A model generated the notes under the pieces. The model did no database searches. It saw only the letters and a list, made by a program, of their open reading frames with translations, and had not been told where the DNA came from. A DNA stretch of 64,000 nt, taken from positions 1 through 64,000 of the forward strand of contig NZ_JBGMEB010000016.1 in assembly GCF_041447285.1 (NCBI RefSeq), written 5' to 3'. Within the stretch, counting starts at the first letter, position 1. Each line of letters opens with the position of its first letter. The position numbers were made by a program, and so were the translations under genes. This document shows, piece after piece, positions 33,752-43,761 of the stretch. The DNA comes from Methanomethylovorans sp041447285 (GTDB lineage Archaea > Halobacteriota > Methanosarcinia > Methanosarcinales > Methanosarcinaceae).

Positions 33752-35584
33752 ATGGACAAAGAGGGGAAGAGCTTAAAATGGTTTTCGGCTTTTGAGATCA
33801 TTTTCAGTTTGATCTGTGTAGCAGTTGCAATTATATATGCAATATTTGAAAACATCAACCGATTTTCTGAACCGAATCAAATCATCATATCCTTAGGATT
33901 TACGGGTATAGGAATCCTAGGTGCTCTGGCAGGCCTGAACATGCTGTTTTCCTTGGAACTGGAATCCAAATTTATTATGTTGCTTGGCTTCATACTATCT
34001 GCTTCAGGAATTCTTGGTTTTATTCTTTTTTATCCCGATACTTGGTTTTATCCGAAAGTAGCATATGTAATACTTGCTTATGCTGCAGGTATCTTTCTGC
34101 TAGCTTGCAATGTTTTGTTGCAGCAATTGAAGAGCATTTATGTTCCTATGAATTGTAAGGCACGGATAGAAAACAGTGCGAGTGATAACAATATCTTCTT
34201 TGGGGAAGGCCAATTAACTGCAGCTGTGGGTAGCATGATGTTTTCTCAGATATTATATCCTCCGAGCGAATTCCATATGTGGAACGCCTCTTTATCCAAT
34301 CAAGACATCTCTCAAACTAATGCAGACCTTTTCTTGGACCAAACTGAAGAGATTAATGCTGATCTTGTTGGCTCGTTGGTAGAAATGAAGATAGAAGTAC
34401 TGAACGAAACATACTCAGAATCAGATGATGTTGGCCCAACAACCAAAACTACTGCCAATGATAGAATTTCCGATGCTTTCACTATTAAAGATTCTGATTA
34501 TGAGCATAACCCTGCAGCAGAAGAAACACAATCAATTCCACCGGTTATAGATACTGATATGGAAGTAAAAAGTAAAGAAATAGAAAGTGTTTCGGCAATG
34601 AAAAAAACTGATATAAGACAGGATGACTACATGCAGGAAGCTGCTCGCAAGATTCTTAGGTTCCATTTTGGACGGATGCTTAAACACGAAAGGGGTACAA
34701 TGATAGGTAAGGATATAGAAGAATTGCATGATATGAGAGTAGCAGCCATGCGCATGCGTTCTGTATTCCAGGTATTCAATGGTCATTTAGATATGGAATT
34801 AATGAAACCACATCTAAGGAACTTAAAAACCACACGTAGATCCCTTGGCACAGTAAGAGACCTGGATGTATTCATGGAAAAGATACAGCATTATATTGGC
34901 TCTCTTCCAGAACAAAGAAAGTCAGAACTAGATGGACTTATTGAAACGCTTATGATAGAAAGAGATAAATCAAGGGGGATAATGCTTCTTCATCTTGATA
35001 GTGACAGATACAATAAGTTCAAGCTCAAGTTTACAAAAATTCTCGAAAAGAAGAAAGGATGGGAAGTTTTTCATGTGGGAAAAGATAGTAGGCCCATTCC
35101 TAACAAAGTAAGAGATATATTGCCTCTTTTGTTGTATAATCAACTTGCTACGGTGAGGACATATGATGATTTAATAGACTCAGATGAAATTTCTTCTGAA
35201 ATGTTGCACTCTTTGCGCATAGATATAAAAATCCTAAGGTACACGCTGGAGTTCTTCGAGGAGGTTATGGGAGAAGATACCATTAGCCTAATCAAAGACC
35301 TTAAGGCATTGCAAGATAACCTTGGAGATATCCACGATGCAGTAGTAGCTACGGAATTACTAGAGAACTATCTCAAGTACGGAAAATGGGGCATTGTGGA
35401 AAATGAGAAGTCAGAAAAAGAGACTGCCATGGTGATAGATATAGGGATAGAGAATTACCTTGCTTATCGCAGAGATGAGATTGGCATGTTGCTTGAGACT
35501 TTTCCTATATTATGGTCTAAGATAATGGATGCAAATTTCGGAATTCGCTTGTCAGGTGCAGTTTCTTCAATATATCAGAATTGA
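33752..35584 (+). CDS. Membrane protein with CHAD (polyphosphate-binding) domain
   Basis: Four N-terminal membrane helices (FEIIFSLICVAVAIIYAIF, then three more up to about residue 125) precede an acidic, disordered-looking linker (about 190-290) and a C-terminal CHAD domain (about 295-600) with the conserved helices DMRVAAMRMRSVFQVF, LRNLKTTRRSLGTVRDLDVF and HSLRIDIKILRYTLEFF, rich in His/Arg/Lys that bind polyphosphate. CHAD proteins are targeted to polyphosphate granules; here it would be held at the membrane. It lies 155 bases upstream of ppk in the same direction. A membrane-tethered CHAD is unusual. Confidence 0.88.
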   Translation: MDKEGKSLKWFSAFEIIFSLICVAVAIIYAIFENINRFSEPNQIIISLGFTGIGILGALAGLNMLFSLELESKFIMLLGFILSASGILGFILFYPDTWFYPKVAYVILAYAAGIFLLACNVLLQQLKSIYVPMNCKARIENSASDNNIFFGEGQLTAAVGSMMFSQILYPPSEFHMWNASLSNQDISQTNADLFLDQTEEINADLVGSLVEMKIEVLNETYSESDDVGPTTKTTANDRISDAFTIKDSDYEHNPAAEETQSIPPVIDTDMEVKSKEIESVSAMKKTDIRQDDYMQEAARKILRFHFGRMLKHERGTMIGKDIEELHDMRVAAMRMRSVFQVFNGHLDMELMKPHLRNLKTTRRSLGTVRDLDVFMEKIQHYIGSLPEQRKSELDGLIETLMIERDKSRGIMLLHLDSDRYNKFKLKFTKILEKKKGWEVFHVGKDSRPIPNKVRDILPLLLYNQLATVRTYDDLIDSDEISSEMLHSLRIDIKILRYTLEFFEEVMGEDTISLIKDLKALQDNLGDIHDAVVATELLENYLKYGKWGIVENEKSEKETAMVIDIGIENYLAYRRDEIGMLLETFPILWSKIMDANFGIRLSGAVSSIYQN

Positions 35585-35786
35585 GAACTACCCTTGGTTT
35601 GGCGAATATATATCCTATGTATGAGTAAATGTGACTATATATAATATTTCTAAAAAGCTATTATACGTTGGATCAATATTTGATACAGCATCTTTTCAAA
35701 ATCACTATTAGAAGGTTGTAGCCTGGTTTTGGACAAAGTTGCAATTGAAAGGTTCAAACCAAACACAATTGGATATTGTGATCCGG

Positions 35787-37871
35787 ATGAAAGAAAAAAT
35801 AATAAAATTTATTAATCGTGAAATAAGCTGGCTTTCGTTTAATGAAAGAGTATTGCAGGAGGCGGCAGATCCTTCGTTGCCATTGTTGGAGCGTCTGAAG
35901 TTCTTGGGCATATTCTCATCTAACCAGGATGAATTCTTCAGTGTGAGAGTGGGTACTGTTCACAGAATGATAGATGCTGGTGTGAAATCGAGTGAAATAA
36001 TTGGTGATTCACCCAAGAAAACAATGAAATTGATCCACAAAAAGGTCTTGCAGCTAAGAGACAGGTTTGATGAGATATTTGCAGGACTTGAAAAAGAGCT
36101 TGAAAAGGAAAATATCTTCATAATCAATGAGACAGAGCTTAATCCGGAACAACAGGACTTTGTTCGGGAATACTTTATTTCCAAGGTGCGTCCAAGGCTC
36201 GTGCCTATCATGTTCAGGGAACTGAGAAAATTCCCTTATCTGAAGAACCGGGTGATATATCTGGCAGTAGCAATGTACAAGTATCACGATCCTCAGGATT
36301 TCAACTATGCTCTGATAGAAGTACCTGCAGATTTACTACCGCGTTACCTTCCTTTGCCATCAAAAGCAGGCACCCAATACATAATTATGCTGGATGATGT
36401 TATACGCTTTGGGCTAACAAACATTTTTTCTATATTTGATTATGACTCCATAAATGCATACACTATTAAGCTTACCAGGGATGCCGAACTTGACATCGAT
36501 GATGACGTGATGAAAAGCTTCTCCACGAAGATTTCGGAGGGTCTAAAACAAAGAGAAAAGGGAGATCCAGTCAGATTTGTATATGATAGAGAAATGCCGG
36601 AAGACCTACTGCACGTTATCATCGATGGTCTGAAGTTAAAGAACTTTGAAAACATAGTTCCTGGCGGAAGATACCACAATGCACGTGATTTCATGAACTT
36701 TCCTGATATAGGCAACAGTTCCCTGTTATATGTAAAAAATAATCCTCTAAGGCATCCAGATCTGCCAGTGAACCGCAGCATCTTGGATGTAATACGTAAA
36801 AAGGATGTTATGCTCTGTTACCCATACCATTCATTCGACCATATGATAGACTTGTTAAGAGAAGCGGCCATTGACCCTAACGTAACAGACATCAAGATGA
36901 CATTTTACCGGGTAGCTAAGAATTCCAATGTGGCAAATGCCCTTATTAATGCTGTCAAGAATGGCAAATCTGTGACCGTGGTGATCGAACTTCAGGCCCG
37001 TTTCGATGAAATGGCCAACATCTACTGGACACAGAAACTGGAAGAGGCCGGGGCTACAATTATAGATGGTGTTCCTGGGCTTAAAGTGCATGCAAAGCTT
37101 TGTGAGATAACGAGAATGGAGAATGATGTACCAGTTACTTATGCATGTATAGGTACTGGAAATTTCAATGAATCTACTGCACATATCTATAGTGATCATT
37201 CATTGCTAACGTCCAATCCTACCATCGCTAAGGAAGTTAAACATCTTTTCGATTTCTTCGAACATGCTTACAAGCATATCAGCTATGACCACCTTATAGT
37301 CGCTCCTCATTACATGCGCAACAACATATATCGACTGATCAATACGGAGATCCGTAATGCCAGGACCGGAAAACAGGCGTATATGCATCTTAAGATGAAC
37401 AACCTTGTTGACCGCAAAATGATAGAAAAACTCTATCATGCCAGCCAGGCAGGTGTAAAGATCAGAATGGTAATCAGGGGTATATGTTCTCTAGTTCCCG
37501 GAGTGAAGGGGCTTAGCGAGAACATAGAAGTCACGAGTATAGTGGACAAGTATCTTGAACACTCAAGGGTATTCATTTTCTATAACGGTGGAGATGAGAA
37601 ATATTTCATTTCTTCTGCAGACTGGATGGTACGTAACCTTGACAGGCGAGTAGAAGTGGCAGTTCCTATTTATGATAGATCAATACAAGAAGAACTTAAG
37701 CAGTTCATGGAAATCCAATTTGCTGATAATTCCAAAGCGCGCATTATTAATAAGGAGCTGGACAACAAATATGTAAAGAGCAGCCGTTCAAGCAAAATAA
37801 GGCGTGCTCAGGATGATTTGTACAGGTTTTTTTCCAATAAAGCATCTGTAAAGGATGAAAGTAACAAATGA
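35787..37871 (+). CDS. ppk: Polyphosphate kinase 1
   Basis: A 694-residue PPK1: N-terminal FINREISWLSFNERVLQEA, a middle domain with KVHAKLCEI and GTGNFNESTAHIYSD (the catalytic His-autophosphorylation region), and a C-terminal domain with VIRGICSLVPGV and SSADWMVRNLDRRVE. It polymerises ATP gamma-phosphate into polyphosphate. The ATG at 35787 was preferred over TTG 35739 because GTGATCC, complementary to the 16S rRNA end, sits just before it. It forms a polyphosphate block with the CHAD gene before it and the DUF155-like gene 50 bases after. Confidence 0.95.
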   Translation: MKEKIIKFINREISWLSFNERVLQEAADPSLPLLERLKFLGIFSSNQDEFFSVRVGTVHRMIDAGVKSSEIIGDSPKKTMKLIHKKVLQLRDRFDEIFAGLEKELEKENIFIINETELNPEQQDFVREYFISKVRPRLVPIMFRELRKFPYLKNRVIYLAVAMYKYHDPQDFNYALIEVPADLLPRYLPLPSKAGTQYIIMLDDVIRFGLTNIFSIFDYDSINAYTIKLTRDAELDIDDDVMKSFSTKISEGLKQREKGDPVRFVYDREMPEDLLHVIIDGLKLKNFENIVPGGRYHNARDFMNFPDIGNSSLLYVKNNPLRHPDLPVNRSILDVIRKKDVMLCYPYHSFDHMIDLLREAAIDPNVTDIKMTFYRVAKNSNVANALINAVKNGKSVTVVIELQARFDEMANIYWTQKLEEAGATIIDGVPGLKVHAKLCEITRMENDVPVTYACIGTGNFNESTAHIYSDHSLLTSNPTIAKEVKHLFDFFEHAYKHISYDHLIVAPHYMRNNIYRLINTEIRNARTGKQAYMHLKMNNLVDRKMIEKLYHASQAGVKIRMVIRGICSLVPGVKGLSENIEVTSIVDKYLEHSRVFIFYNGGDEKYFISSADWMVRNLDRRVEVAVPIYDRSIQEELKQFMEIQFADNSKARIINKELDNKYVKSSRSSKIRRAQDDLYRFFSNKASVKDESNK

Positions 37872-37921
37872 AAATGTAGAACTATTAAGTAGTTTTATGT
37901 CTTCGACAGGAGATAAAATCC

Positions 37922-38983
37922 TTGATAGCACTTCGATTTTACAGGATATATGATATTGGATGGGAAATCGATCTTGATCAGCTGCAAAGGGAACTTGCCT
38001 CTAATTTTCTTACTGCCAGAACAAATTTTGTGCGCGTAAAGCCAAGGTCAATCATCATGGATGTGCAGCCCCTCTTGATCAGAATGGGCCAGTGCAAAGT
38101 GGAAAACGAGGACAGGGAATTTGAGTTCAAAATATTTGCCCGTATATTTGACGTAGGTGTTATCAGTCTGTGTTTTGTATATGAGGATAGGGAAGGAGAT
38201 TATTGTACCCTTGAGGAGATTGCTTTCCTTTTTACCGAACAAAAAGGATTGGAAAATCATTTCCTAGAATATTTGGACAAATTGACCTCTATGCTCAAAC
38301 CGCATGTGAGGAATTTTTCATTTGATCCCGATTTTTTCGAAGACTACACCATATACATAATGGACTATCTGGATAGTTCCATTGATCCTGTTCCACTTTT
38401 GGCTGGTGAAAAAAAAGATTTCTCTCTCCAGATACGAGAAGAGATAATGAAAAGCACTCAAAGTTACACTAAAAACGATATGGCCATTCTTTCATGGGAC
38501 TCAGCTTTTCTGTGTGATCCAGAAACTCCAACTGACCTTTACGACCTCATAGAATTTGCAAACGTACAGGTACTGGAACTGCGGCACTATGATCAAGAAC
38601 TCAGCCATCAGATGACAAAGATGTACGAAGATATTATATTCGCTGATAAACTCCCTCCATTTCACAGAAGGAAGCAGTATCGTATGATCATGTCGAATCT
38701 CATGGAAACAAATGCAGATATCTGTGATGTAATCGAAAAGATCAATAATCTCATTAAAGTTACAGAGGATGTCTACTATGCCCGGGTCTATGCAATGATG
38801 CTTAAAGTACTGCGTAGCGGTCAGTGGAGCGAAAGTGTCAGCCACAAGATAGGTCTCATGCAGGATAACTATTCAATGTTATCAGATGAGGTGCGTACGC
38901 AGCACTCCAATTTCCTTGAGTGGATCATTATAGTTCTCATTGCCATTGAAATTATCATGACGATTGTGGAAAACATATTATGA
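37922..38983 (+). CDS. DUF155/Rmd1-like membrane-anchored protein
   Basis: A 353-residue protein starting at TTG 37922 behind AGGAGAT. The N-terminal part is alpha/beta, the middle has the LYDLIEFANVQVLELRHYD region, and the C-terminus is one membrane helix (FLEWIIIVLIAIEIIMTIV), an ending characteristic of the Rmd1/YagE DUF155 family. Members are membrane-tethered proteins of unclear function. Close placement after ppk implies a part in polyphosphate or phosphate homeostasis. The family assignment is by pattern only. Confidence 0.65.
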   Translation: MIALRFYRIYDIGWEIDLDQLQRELASNFLTARTNFVRVKPRSIIMDVQPLLIRMGQCKVENEDREFEFKIFARIFDVGVISLCFVYEDREGDYCTLEEIAFLFTEQKGLENHFLEYLDKLTSMLKPHVRNFSFDPDFFEDYTIYIMDYLDSSIDPVPLLAGEKKDFSLQIREEIMKSTQSYTKNDMAILSWDSAFLCDPETPTDLYDLIEFANVQVLELRHYDQELSHQMTKMYEDIIFADKLPPFHRRKQYRMIMSNLMETNADICDVIEKINNLIKVTEDVYYARVYAMMLKVLRSGQWSESVSHKIGLMQDNYSMLSDEVRTQHSNFLEWIIIVLIAIEIIMTIVENIL

Positions 38984-39092
38984 AGTTTAATCCATGCTTG
39001 TGTGAGGAACTGTTCTTTTGATGTTGCTTGTGCAGTAATCTCAATTTTATAGGATCATCAGTACAAAGCTTCAACCCATAAACCTGTCAACT

Positions 39093-39263
39093 TCATGGTT
39101 CCTCGTCTCTATGCTTCTCTGTCGTGTCCCATATGACCTTAAAAGGTGGGTGCACAGCCAATGTTACATGTCCATTTTTAAATCTTGCTCTTTCAGGTCC
39201 TTGGCCAAGTCTCTTATGTATTTTATCAACAAAGTTGATTTGGTTTTCATAGTGAACAATTAC
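39093..39263 (-). pseudogene. Coding remnant (56 codons), family unknown
   Basis: The minus-strand frame reads VIVHYENQINFVDKIHKRLG at its beginning and ends in VIWDTTEKHRDEEP before TGA at 39093. The composition is clearly protein-like, but there is a stop codon just upstream (39264-39266) and no start codon, so it is the tail of a broken gene. The parent family is not recognised. Confidence 0.4.
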
Positions 39264-39615
39264 TTATGATCTGTTTCTATAAACAAAATTCATTGCATTT
39301 ATCTGATGTCTTGTCTCTGTCCGAGAATAGTGGATCATAGAATATAGTTAGATGATATCCATTTTGGAATAAGTTTGGATCATCTTCTATTTTGAAGAAC
39401 AAAGACTAATTAGGTCTATGGTTTCTGTGCACTTGATGCAGTTTTTAACACATTTGTTATTACTCTTGATTTCCAAAATCTGATCACTTCGATGTAATAT
39501 CCCTAAAGTTTTAACAACCAACTCTCACTTTAGAATTACAGATTAATTTTAGTGCTAAAGCATGTAGACCTTTTACTTACCCCACAAAGAAATAACATGG
39601 GAAGGGGTTTTTCTG

Positions 39616-39734
39616 ATGCTCTGTGACCTATGCAAAGGCTTGCCTCTGGCAAGCCGACCTGGCAAGGGATGCTATAGGTGTGTGAGTGGATGAGGGAACA
39701 GTGTGATGTGATAAAATTACTAAAACTCAGATGG
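39616..39734 (+). repeat. Structured repeat, copy 1
   Basis: Copy 1 of a roughly 120-base element shared with 40013-40136. GGCTTGCC/GGCAAGCC (39637-39644 and 39648-39655) is a perfect 8-base-pair stem with a 3-base loop, enclosed by CCTAT/ATAGG. Both copies share CCTATGCAA, CAAGGGATG, and GAGTGGATGA at matching offsets. The element is GC-richer than its surroundings. Confidence 0.6.
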
Positions 39735-40012
39735 AGAAACCCAAATAAGCCCTTGATTTCTGTAGTTTTAGTATTTGTTATACCTTTAATTAACGTTGAT
39801 GATTGTCTATTGTTCCTGGATAGCCCACTATCAACATACCTCTCTGTCGGTAAACTCATTTATAGTGGCTAAACATGTCCCCAATATTTAATGAACTGTA
39901 ATGAATCAAGTACTGTGAACAGTTAAGCTTCTTATCTGAAATCTTGATGTTTTCAGTTCATACTCTAATTTTACGATACTCTGGTCCATTGAGGCTCCTG
40001 GTATTTTTTGGA

Positions 40013-40136
40013 ATGCTTAGTGTCCTATGCAAGGACTTGCCTACAGGCAAGGACGACCCGACAAGGGATGTATAGGAGGTTGAGTGGATGATGGGGCAGT
40101 GTTATGAGTTTCAATTATTAAAACCAAGAAGGAAAA
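40013..40136 (+). repeat. Structured repeat, copy 2
   Basis: Copy 2, about 400 bases from copy 1. CTTGCC/GGCAAG (40036-40041 and 40046-40051) forms the equivalent stem with a TACA loop, again enclosed by CCTAT/ATAGG. The stem is kept although loop and flanks differ, which favours an RNA structure. No flanking target duplication or transposase was seen. Confidence 0.6.
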
Positions 40137-40555
40137 GGTTCAAAAAATCCAAAAATTGATGTATTTATAGTATTTTATAGGCAGCGTATCTAAAATGCTG
40201 TAGAGTATGAGAGAACTATTACGATTATAAAAAGGTACGGAATTACAGCAAAATTGGATACTACCTATCTTTCAGAAGTCCAGATTATTTCTCGAGGATG
40301 CAAGTATTAGCAAGACCATAAGAACTCATATTTACGTAATAGTTATAACATTGGGCAGTAAAATGTCGTACCTTAATAACCTCACAACTACAATCATATA
40401 CTTGGGAATTTCAGGGACTTACATCAAAATTAAATGAGCACAATTGGTAAATTTGTCCATCTTAGGTCTCATGTAATATTCAAAGTAAAGCTGTAAAGTT
40501 AGAAAAGGTTATTACAATCTACATATAAACCTCTTGAAACATATGGTGGTAAAGT

Positions 40556-41380
40556 ATGCTAAATACTGAATTGGAACGTTTTATCCAGGAAGATCTTGGT
40601 CCATATGACCTTTCATGCGCTCTTGTTCCAGATAAAGAAGTGGAAGCTGTAATCTTCCCTAAGGAAGAATGTACCCTGGCAGGTATTGATGTTGCAATGT
40701 CTATTTTCAAATATTTTGGTCTGCAAGCAGCAACATCGCACCACGATGGTGATCATATCCCGGCAGGAGAGATTATCTTTTCTATCAGGGGCAGTTCTGT
40801 CTCTATGCTAAGAGCAGAGCGTCTGTCTCTTAATTTTCTAGGTCATCTTAGTGGTATTGCCACTATGACCAGTAAATGTGTACAAATCGTACGGGCCTTC
40901 TCAGATGCAAGAGTAGCCTGCACTCGTAAGACAATACCTGGTATGCGCAGTCTTGAAAAAATGGCTGTAGTGGCAGGTGGCGGTGATACTCACAGGTTCA
41001 GCCTGTCAGACTGCATCATGCTTAAAGACAACCACATCAAGCTAATGGGCTTTGAAGCAGCCATAAAGGAGGCCAAAAAAAGAGCAAGTTTTACTCAGAA
41101 GATAGAGGTAGAAGTTGAAACCTTGGAAGAAGCTCTGTTAGTGGCTGGTTTGGAAGTGGATATTATCATGCTCGACAACATGAGTCCGGGCGAAGTCTTG
41201 AGAACAGTGCAAGCACTTAAAAAATCAGGTTTGAAAGAACATGTGGTCATAGAAGTATCAGGCAATATTAACCTCGGAAATCTCGAAGAATATGCTAAGA
41301 CAGGTGTTGACGTTATTTCCATGGGTTCACTTATCCATGCTGCAAGATGGATCGATGTTAGTATGGAGTTCTTAGTATAG
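40556..41380 (+). CDS. nadC: Nicotinate-nucleotide pyrophosphorylase (carboxylating)
   Basis: A 274-residue quinolinate phosphoribosyltransferase: LAGIDVAMSIF, RLSLNFLGHLSGIAT, CTRKTIPGMRSLEK, GGGDTHRFSLSD and MLKDNHI supply the conserved PRPP and quinolinate-binding residues, with the usual VEVETLEEA barrel strand. It converts quinolinate and PRPP to nicotinate mononucleotide in NAD synthesis. GGTGGT precedes the ATG. nadA and nadB/aspDH genes are not in the window. Confidence 0.93.
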   Translation: MLNTELERFIQEDLGPYDLSCALVPDKEVEAVIFPKEECTLAGIDVAMSIFKYFGLQAATSHHDGDHIPAGEIIFSIRGSSVSMLRAERLSLNFLGHLSGIATMTSKCVQIVRAFSDARVACTRKTIPGMRSLEKMAVVAGGGDTHRFSLSDCIMLKDNHIKLMGFEAAIKEAKKRASFTQKIEVEVETLEEALLVAGLEVDIIMLDNMSPGEVLRTVQALKKSGLKEHVVIEVSGNINLGNLEEYAKTGVDVISMGSLIHAARWIDVSMEFLV

Positions 41381-41428
41381 TGGCATTTCTATTTGTGATG
41401 GCAGATTATTTGAGTATGAAAAAGGTTG

Positions 41429-41875
41429 ATGTCTGACATGGAATATACATCGGGTAATATTGGTAGAGTCTTCTTTCTACGAGTTGATCATGGTGAAGAC
41501 TTGATAGAGGCTTTACAAACCATTTCGAGGAAAGAGAACATCAAGTCTGCTTTTTTCTTCCTGCTCGGTGCGATTGAGCAGGCAGAGATTGTGGCAGGTC
41601 CCAGAGAAGCTTGTGTACCTCCTGTTCCCATGTGGGCTAAAATTGACACTCCTCATGAAATAATAGGTATTGGTAATATTTTCTATGAAAACAATAGTCC
41701 AAAAATACATCTTCACTGTAGTATAGGCAGGGATGAAATTGCCAAAACAGGTTGCTTGAGAAATCAGAGTAAAGTATTCATGGTTAATGAAGTGTGCATT
41801 CTGGAAATCTCTGGAATGAATGCAGAAAGAATAAATGACAGTGAGAAGGGATATTCACCGGTCATTTTTGGATGA
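41429..41875 (+). CDS. PPC/DUF296-domain protein
   Basis: A 148-residue PCC (PPC)-domain protein: FFLRVDHGEDLIEALQTIS, FFFLLGAIEQAEIVAGP and the PKIHLHCSIGRDE strand with the usual glycines and metal-binding His. In archaea and bacteria these are trimeric proteins sometimes associated with DNA. ATG at 41429 (the frame also opens at TTG 41426). It lies 48 bases after nadC in the same direction. Confidence 0.85.
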   Translation: MSDMEYTSGNIGRVFFLRVDHGEDLIEALQTISRKENIKSAFFFLLGAIEQAEIVAGPREACVPPVPMWAKIDTPHEIIGIGNIFYENNSPKIHLHCSIGRDEIAKTGCLRNQSKVFMVNEVCILEISGMNAERINDSEKGYSPVIFG

Positions 41876-41914
41876 TAAAGCAGTTGGCAAAGTGAGTGAT
41901 TTAATGCCTTGCTC

Positions 41915-42295
41915 TCAGAGCTTTTTCAGATCCTTTAAATGCCTGAGGGTTTCTTCCATTTCTTTGTTTCTCTGTCGGATCTCTTCTTCAAAAGTCTCTA
42001 TTATATCTCTGAGCGGGACGATCAGTTTGTAGTACTTGACAGGTCTGCCTTTATCTGAGTTCTTTTTCTCATTGCGTTCTTCTATCCAGCCTCTTTCCCG
42101 TAAGGGCCTCATAGCAATGCTTACTTCAGGTTGGCGCATTCCAGATGCTTGTTCAATATCATGGGATGTGATCTCTTTCCCGCAGGAAAGGCATGCGATA
42201 GAAATAGCTTCTGTTCTGCTGACTCCAAGATTCTGTAATAATTCGATAATCTGTTTGCTTTGCTCGTCCAGGATCTCAGCATTTTCTTTTTGCAT
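41915..42295 (-). CDS. Winged-helix transcriptional regulator
   Basis: A 126-residue DNA-binding protein: an N-terminal winged helix (LGVSRTEAISIACLSCGKEI, then EQASGMRQPEVSIAMRPLRE as recognition helix, and the GRPVKYYKL wing) and a C-terminal coiled coil (ETFEEEIRQRNKEMEETL). It matches the predicted-regulator type found widely in Methanosarcinaceae. The ATG at 42295 was preferred: a TATA-like AAATATAAAG about 25 bases upstream suggests a leaderless transcript. The gene is divergent from enolase, which it may control. Confidence 0.82.
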   Translation of the reverse strand: MQKENAEILDEQSKQIIELLQNLGVSRTEAISIACLSCGKEITSHDIEQASGMRQPEVSIAMRPLRERGWIEERNEKKNSDKGRPVKYYKLIVPLRDIIETFEEEIRQRNKEMEETLRHLKDLKKL

Positions 42296-42426
42296 GAAGT
42301 ATAATATACTCTTTATATTTATATAATTTATCCTGATTCTCTTTTTTGTTTTTTCGATCAAAAAGAAACGCTAACAATATATAGACTAATCGCCTTTTAA
42401 GGGGTAGAACATGGAGGTGGAACTGG

Positions 42427-43704
42427 ATGGTTTACATTGCTGATGAACGTAAATTTAAGATAGAAAAAGTGCATGCTAGAGAGATCCTTGATTCAAGGGG
42501 AAATCCGACAGTTGAAGTGGATGTTTATACTGGTTGCGGCTTTGGGCGTGCCAGTGTTCCCTCGGGTGCTTCCACCGGTACCCACGAGGCTATTGAGCTT
42601 AGGGACAAAGAGGCAGACCGTTACAGAGGAAAAGGTGTTCTTGATGCAGTGGACAACGTGAATACCACTCTTGAAGGCGACCTTGTAGGAATGGATGTCC
42701 GACACCAGCGCGGAATAGATGCTCTTATGATCGCCATGGACGGCACTGACAACAAGATGACATTGGGTGCCAATGCTATTCTGGGTGTTTCCATGGCAGT
42801 TGCAAAAGCAGCTGCAGATTCTCTTAATATACCGTTATACAGATACCTTGGAGGTACGAATGCACATACCCTTCCCGTCCCCACGATGAACGTCATCAAC
42901 GGTGGTAAACATGCGGGTAACGATCTTGCTATTCAGGAATTCATGATCCAGCCCAAGGGTTCTGATACTTATGCTGAAGCTCTTCGGATGGGAGCTGAGA
43001 CTTATCATGCGCTAGGTAAGATACTTGAAGACAAATATGGCGCTTCAGCAACTAATGTTGGTTTTGAAGGCGGATATGCTCCACCATTGGCTATGACAAC
43101 AGATGCCCTCGATGCCTTGATGAGTGCAATAGAAGAGGCAGGTTATACGGAATCAGATATTACAATAGGTCTTGATGCTGCAGCATCTGAGTTCTTTGAT
43201 GGCGAAGCATATTCTATTGATGGCAAGTTATTGGATGCAGGGGAACTCACTGATTTCTATCTCGAGTTAATTGATAGTTATCCGATAATGTCCATCGAAG
43301 ATCCATTCCATGAGGAAGCATTCGAAGACTTTGCGAATTTCACTGCCGAGGCTTGGGATACAATTATAGTTGGTGATGATCTGTTTGTAACTAACACCAA
43401 CCGCCTTGCAAGAGGTATTGAGATGGGTGCTGCTAATGCCCTGCTTTTAAAAGTGAATCAGATAGGTACGATCTCTGAAGCGTTTGACGCTGCAGCTCTT
43501 GCAAATCGTAATGGATATGCTGTAATTGTCAGTCATCGCTCTGCTGAGACTGAAGATACTACTATATCTGATATTTCTGTGGCAATAGGTGCCGATCTGA
43601 TAAAGACAGGTGCTCCGGCACGCAGTGAGCGTACTGCAAAATACAATCAGTTGCTTAGGATCGAAGAAGACCTTGGAGACATTGCAAGATACTTGCAACT
43701 CTAA
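42427..43704 (+). CDS. eno: Enolase
   Basis: A 425-residue phosphopyruvate hydratase with all key regions: EILDSRGNPTVEVDV, GASTGTHEA, GFEGGYAPP, SIEDPFHEEAFEDF, NQIGTISE, and SHRSAETEDTTISD with GAPARSERTAKYNQLLRIE at the end. It interconverts 2-phosphoglycerate and phosphoenolpyruvate. GGAGGTGG lies before the ATG. It is single, with a T-rich terminator-like run after it (43705-43735). Confidence 0.97.
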   Translation: MVYIADERKFKIEKVHAREILDSRGNPTVEVDVYTGCGFGRASVPSGASTGTHEAIELRDKEADRYRGKGVLDAVDNVNTTLEGDLVGMDVRHQRGIDALMIAMDGTDNKMTLGANAILGVSMAVAKAAADSLNIPLYRYLGGTNAHTLPVPTMNVINGGKHAGNDLAIQEFMIQPKGSDTYAEALRMGAETYHALGKILEDKYGASATNVGFEGGYAPPLAMTTDALDALMSAIEEAGYTESDITIGLDAAASEFFDGEAYSIDGKLLDAGELTDFYLELIDSYPIMSIEDPFHEEAFEDFANFTAEAWDTIIVGDDLFVTNTNRLARGIEMGAANALLLKVNQIGTISEAFDAAALANRNGYAVIVSHRSAETEDTTISDISVAIGADLIKTGAPARSERTAKYNQLLRIEEDLGDIARYLQL

Positions 43705-43761
43705 TCTCTTTTTCTAATTTCTTTTGAACTTGCTTTTCTACTTTCTTTGAGGGATGGAGTA

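Larger units (their letters stand above)
38984..40555. other. 1.5-kb gene-free region with a structured repeat pair
   Basis: There is no intact gene. It contains a coding remnant on the minus strand (39093-39263) and two diverged copies of a structured repeat (39616-39734 and 40013-40136). The remaining sequence is AT-rich and featureless. Confidence 0.6.

Noticed and set aside
35750..35760. GGTTCAAACC, like the T-loop of a tRNA
   Set aside because: No acceptor, D or anticodon stems can be drawn around it; it lies in the ppk leader.
39093..40555. Intact insertion sequence in the gene-free region
   Set aside because: No transposase frame, terminal inverted repeats or target duplication; only a structured repeat pair and a short coding remnant.
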